Source: JAGYLJ01 sp964383545 (GTDB lineage Bacteria > Patescibacteriota > Minisyncoccia > Phycocordibacterales > UBA12079). Taken from it: a stretch of DNA of 8,680 nt. The notes beneath the pieces were generated by a model. That model searched no databases, was not told the DNA's origin, and saw only the letters and a program-made list of their open reading frames with translations. Shown piece by piece: positions 7,228 through 8,680 of this stretch. The position numbers and the translations under genes were made by a program. Positions within the stretch are counted from its first letter, which is position 1. Every line of letters starts with the position of its first letter. The stretch lies in contig CAYLHD010000017.1 in NCBI GenBank assembly GCA_964383545.1, forward strand, positions 1 through 8,680, given 5' to 3'.

Positions 7228-7248
7228 CACAACCCGTTGTGTTATAAT
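7228..7248 (+). promoter_or_regulatory. Sugar-kinase promoter with overlapping palindrome
   Basis: A perfect TATAAT (7243-7248) ends 7 bp before the ATG at 7256, which predicts a leaderless mRNA. No Shine-Dalgarno sequence and no good -35 box are seen. Directly upstream, CACAACCCGTTGTG (7228-7241) is a perfect 6-bp inverted repeat with a 2-bp centre, in the place of the promoter spacer. A regulator binding there would fit a weak -35 box; that is an inference. Confidence 0.6.
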
Positions 7249-7255
7249 TTCGTTA

Positions 7256-8287
7256 ATGATAAAAAAAAATAATTTTGACTTCGTTGCCATTGGAGATATC
7301 GTTATTGATGCCTTCATTAACCTAAAGGCAGCTCGAGTCCGTGAAGAAAAAGGTCACCCTGAATTATGTCTCAGCTTTGCAGACAAAATTCCCTACAAAA
7401 CAGTTGATGTTATTCCAGCTGTCGGTAACAGCGCCAATGCCAGTGTTTCTGCTAGTCGTCTAGGTCTTAACTCCGCTTTAGTAACCAATATTGGAGCAGA
7501 TGACGACGGTAGAACTTGTCAAAGAGTATTGGAAGATGAGGGAGTCTCAACCGATTTTGTTAAAATACATCCAGATCAAAAAACTAACTATCATTTTGTT
7601 TTACTCTATCATGCTGACCGAACAATTTTAGTTAAACATGCAGAATTTGACTACAAAGTTCAAGATATAGGAAAACCTAAGTGGGTTTACTTAAGTAGTT
7701 TAGCTGAAAATTCTCTACCCTATCACAATGAAATATTTAACTATTTAAAAACAAATCCAGAAATTAAATTAGCCTTTCAACCAGGAACTTTTCAAATGGA
7801 GTTGGGTTATGAAAAATTAAAAAATATTTATGAAAATACTGAAATATTCTTTTGTAATGTTCAAGAAGCTAAAAGAATATTAGGTGAAATTGAACCAACT
7901 ATTTTAACTGATAGCTTTAATTCAGATAAGAAAAAAATCATTTTTAGACTATTGCAAGAAATGAAAAAACTTGGACCTAAGATTGTAGTTATTACTGACG
8001 GACCAGATGGTGCCTACACCTACGATGGAGAAAAAACTCTTTTTGTACCCATGTACCCAGACCAAAAAGAACCCTTCGATAGAACTGGAGCTGGTGATGC
8101 TTTTTCATCTACGGTCACCAGTGCTTTAGCTTGTGGAAAAACATTAGAAGAAGCTTTGTTGTGGGGACCAATTAACTCCATGTCAGTTATTCAATATATC
8201 GGTGCCCAGAAAGGACTCCTAACTCGTGAACAATTAGAAAAATACTTGGCAGAAGCTCCTGAAGATTATAAAATTACAGAGTTGTAA
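7256..8287 (+). CDS. PfkB-family carbohydrate kinase (ribokinase-like)
   Basis: Transfers the ATP gamma-phosphate to a sugar or nucleoside hydroxyl in the cytosol; the exact substrate cannot be read from the sequence. PfkB features in order: GDIVIDAF near the N-terminus (13-20), the glycine/asparagine signature GNSANASVSASRLG (57-70), NVQE (201-204, the NxxE metal/phosphate motif), VITDGPDGA (245-253), and the second signature FDRTGAGDAF (274-283) with anion-hole TGAG and catalytic base Asp281. The 343-residue length is near the family norm. It is the only plus-strand gene here, divergent from rplY and convergent with a transketolase gene, which hints at pentose or sugar phosphate metabolism. 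The ATG directly follows a -10 box, so its mRNA is probably leaderless. Confidence 0.92.
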   Translation: MIKKNNFDFVAIGDIVIDAFINLKAARVREEKGHPELCLSFADKIPYKTVDVIPAVGNSANASVSASRLGLNSALVTNIGADDDGRTCQRVLEDEGVSTDFVKIHPDQKTNYHFVLLYHADRTILVKHAEFDYKVQDIGKPKWVYLSSLAENSLPYHNEIFNYLKTNPEIKLAFQPGTFQMELGYEKLKNIYENTEIFFCNVQEAKRILGEIEPTILTDSFNSDKKKIIFRLLQEMKKLGPKIVVITDGPDGAYTYDGEKTLFVPMYPDQKEPFDRTGAGDAFSSTVTSALACGKTLEEALLWGPINSMSVIQYIGAQKGLLTREQLEKYLAEAPEDYKITEL

Positions 8288-8296
8288 AAAAACTAG

Positions 8297-8378
8297 AATA
8301 AACATAATCTAAATTTTTTCAAAAGAGGTCCAACCTCTTTAAAGAGGTTGGACCTCGAAAAATTTGATTATGTTTATT
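8297..8378. terminator. Long bidirectional terminator hairpin with a REP-like core
   Basis: Between the convergent kinase and transketolase genes. Outer arms AATAAACATAATC (8297-8309) and GATTATGTTTATT (8366-8378) are exact complements. Next come T-rich and A-rich arms with small bulges, and at the centre a perfect 32-bp palindrome (8325-8356) made of two opposed GAGGTCCAACCTC-type units. T-runs follow on both sides (about 8376-8390 on plus; the A run at 8285-8292 for minus). Position and shape fit a shared terminator, and the core belongs to the repeat family. Confidence 0.8.
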
Positions 8379-8395
8379 TTTGTAACTTTTATTTT

Positions 8396-8680
8396 TTAAT
8401 TCCTACTTGTTTTATAGTAAGCTTTTTTTATAGCTTTAGCATCAAGTTCATAATGTTTTAAAAGTTCTTGAGATGTTCCTGATTGTCCAAATTGATCTCG
8501 CATGGCCACAAACTGAATTTTCTTCGGGTAATTCTCTATCAAAAGTTCGGCTACAGTTGAACCCATTCCACCCGCTAACTGGTGATCCTCTACGGTTATT
8601 AATACTTCTGATTTTTTAGCAAATTCTAAAATTAAATTTTTATTAAGTGGTTTTATAACAGAAAGATTTAAAATTTTTGT
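8396..8680 (-). CDS. Transketolase, C-terminal part (partial, runs off the window)
   Basis: Transketolase moves two-carbon units between sugar phosphates in the non-oxidative pentose phosphate pathway. The last 94 codons are visible, ending in TAA at 8396-8398. ITVEDHQLAGGMGSTVAELL and RDQFGQSGTSQELLKHYELD are hallmark segments of the C-terminal domain of transketolase and of the separate C-terminal subunit found in many bacteria and CPR genomes. Whether this gene is full-length or the split subunit cannot be told, since its 5' part lies beyond 8680. It converges with the PfkB-family kinase, with a shared hairpin between. Confidence 0.9.
   Translation of the reverse strand, partial: TKILNLSVIKPLNKNLILEFAKKSEVLITVEDHQLAGGMGSTVAELLIENYPKKIQFVAMRDQFGQSGTSQELLKHYELDAKAIKKAYYKTSRN

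Overview
The window is an AT-rich, compact bacterial segment whose genes are all core housekeeping genes. The protein features (PyrG, a short RF1, a split-type transketolase C-terminal piece, a coiled-coil lytic transglycosylase) and the absence of Shine-Dalgarno sequences fit a Patescibacteria/CPR genome, probably of the Parcubacteria type. This placement is an inference from general resemblance, not from a search. Three runs of exactly 100 N (1335-1434, 4971-5070, 6283-6382) are placeholder gaps, as expected for a scaffolded metagenome assembly.

Layout. 1-122 is noncoding and carries short palindromes. 123-1469 (-) is pyrG, CTP synthase, with one assembly gap and one in-frame repeat insertion. 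1470-1666 is intergenic with one strong hairpin. 1667-3280 (-) is the ftsE-ftsX pair. 3281-3523 is intergenic with two palindromes. 3524-4543 (-) is prfA (RF1). 4625-4843 (-) is rpmE (L31), with its own promoter and terminator. 4844-5226 is a repeat-rich intergenic region broken by a gap. 5227-6282 (-) is a 5'-truncated coiled-coil lytic transglycosylase. 6429-7094 (-) is rplY (L25/CTC). 7095-7255 is a divergent promoter region. 7256-8287 (+) is a PfkB-family sugar kinase. 8396-8680 (-) is the C-terminal end of a transketolase, converging on the kinase across a long hairpin.

The most striking signal is one family of short palindromes, core GGGGTCSGACCCC, found singly, in inverted pairs, inside terminator-like hairpins, and as a 50-bp two-ended element. 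One 50-bp copy sits in frame inside the pyrG coding region, flanked by 4-bp direct repeats, and its terminal arms differ from the intergenic copy by compensating changes. This resembles REP/REPIN elements, which are mobilised by RAYT (Y1-type) transposases, and the protein-coding Rickettsia palindromic elements. No transposase lies in the window.

A second theme is gene starts. In at least three genes, and probably a fourth, a -10 box lies only 7-10 bases before the ATG with no Shine-Dalgarno sequence, which predicts leaderless or nearly leaderless mRNAs. Functionally, FtsEX and the coiled-coil murein hydrolase could form a division-linked cell-wall hydrolysis module, prfA/rpmE/rplY serve translation, and the kinase and transketolase serve sugar phosphate metabolism.
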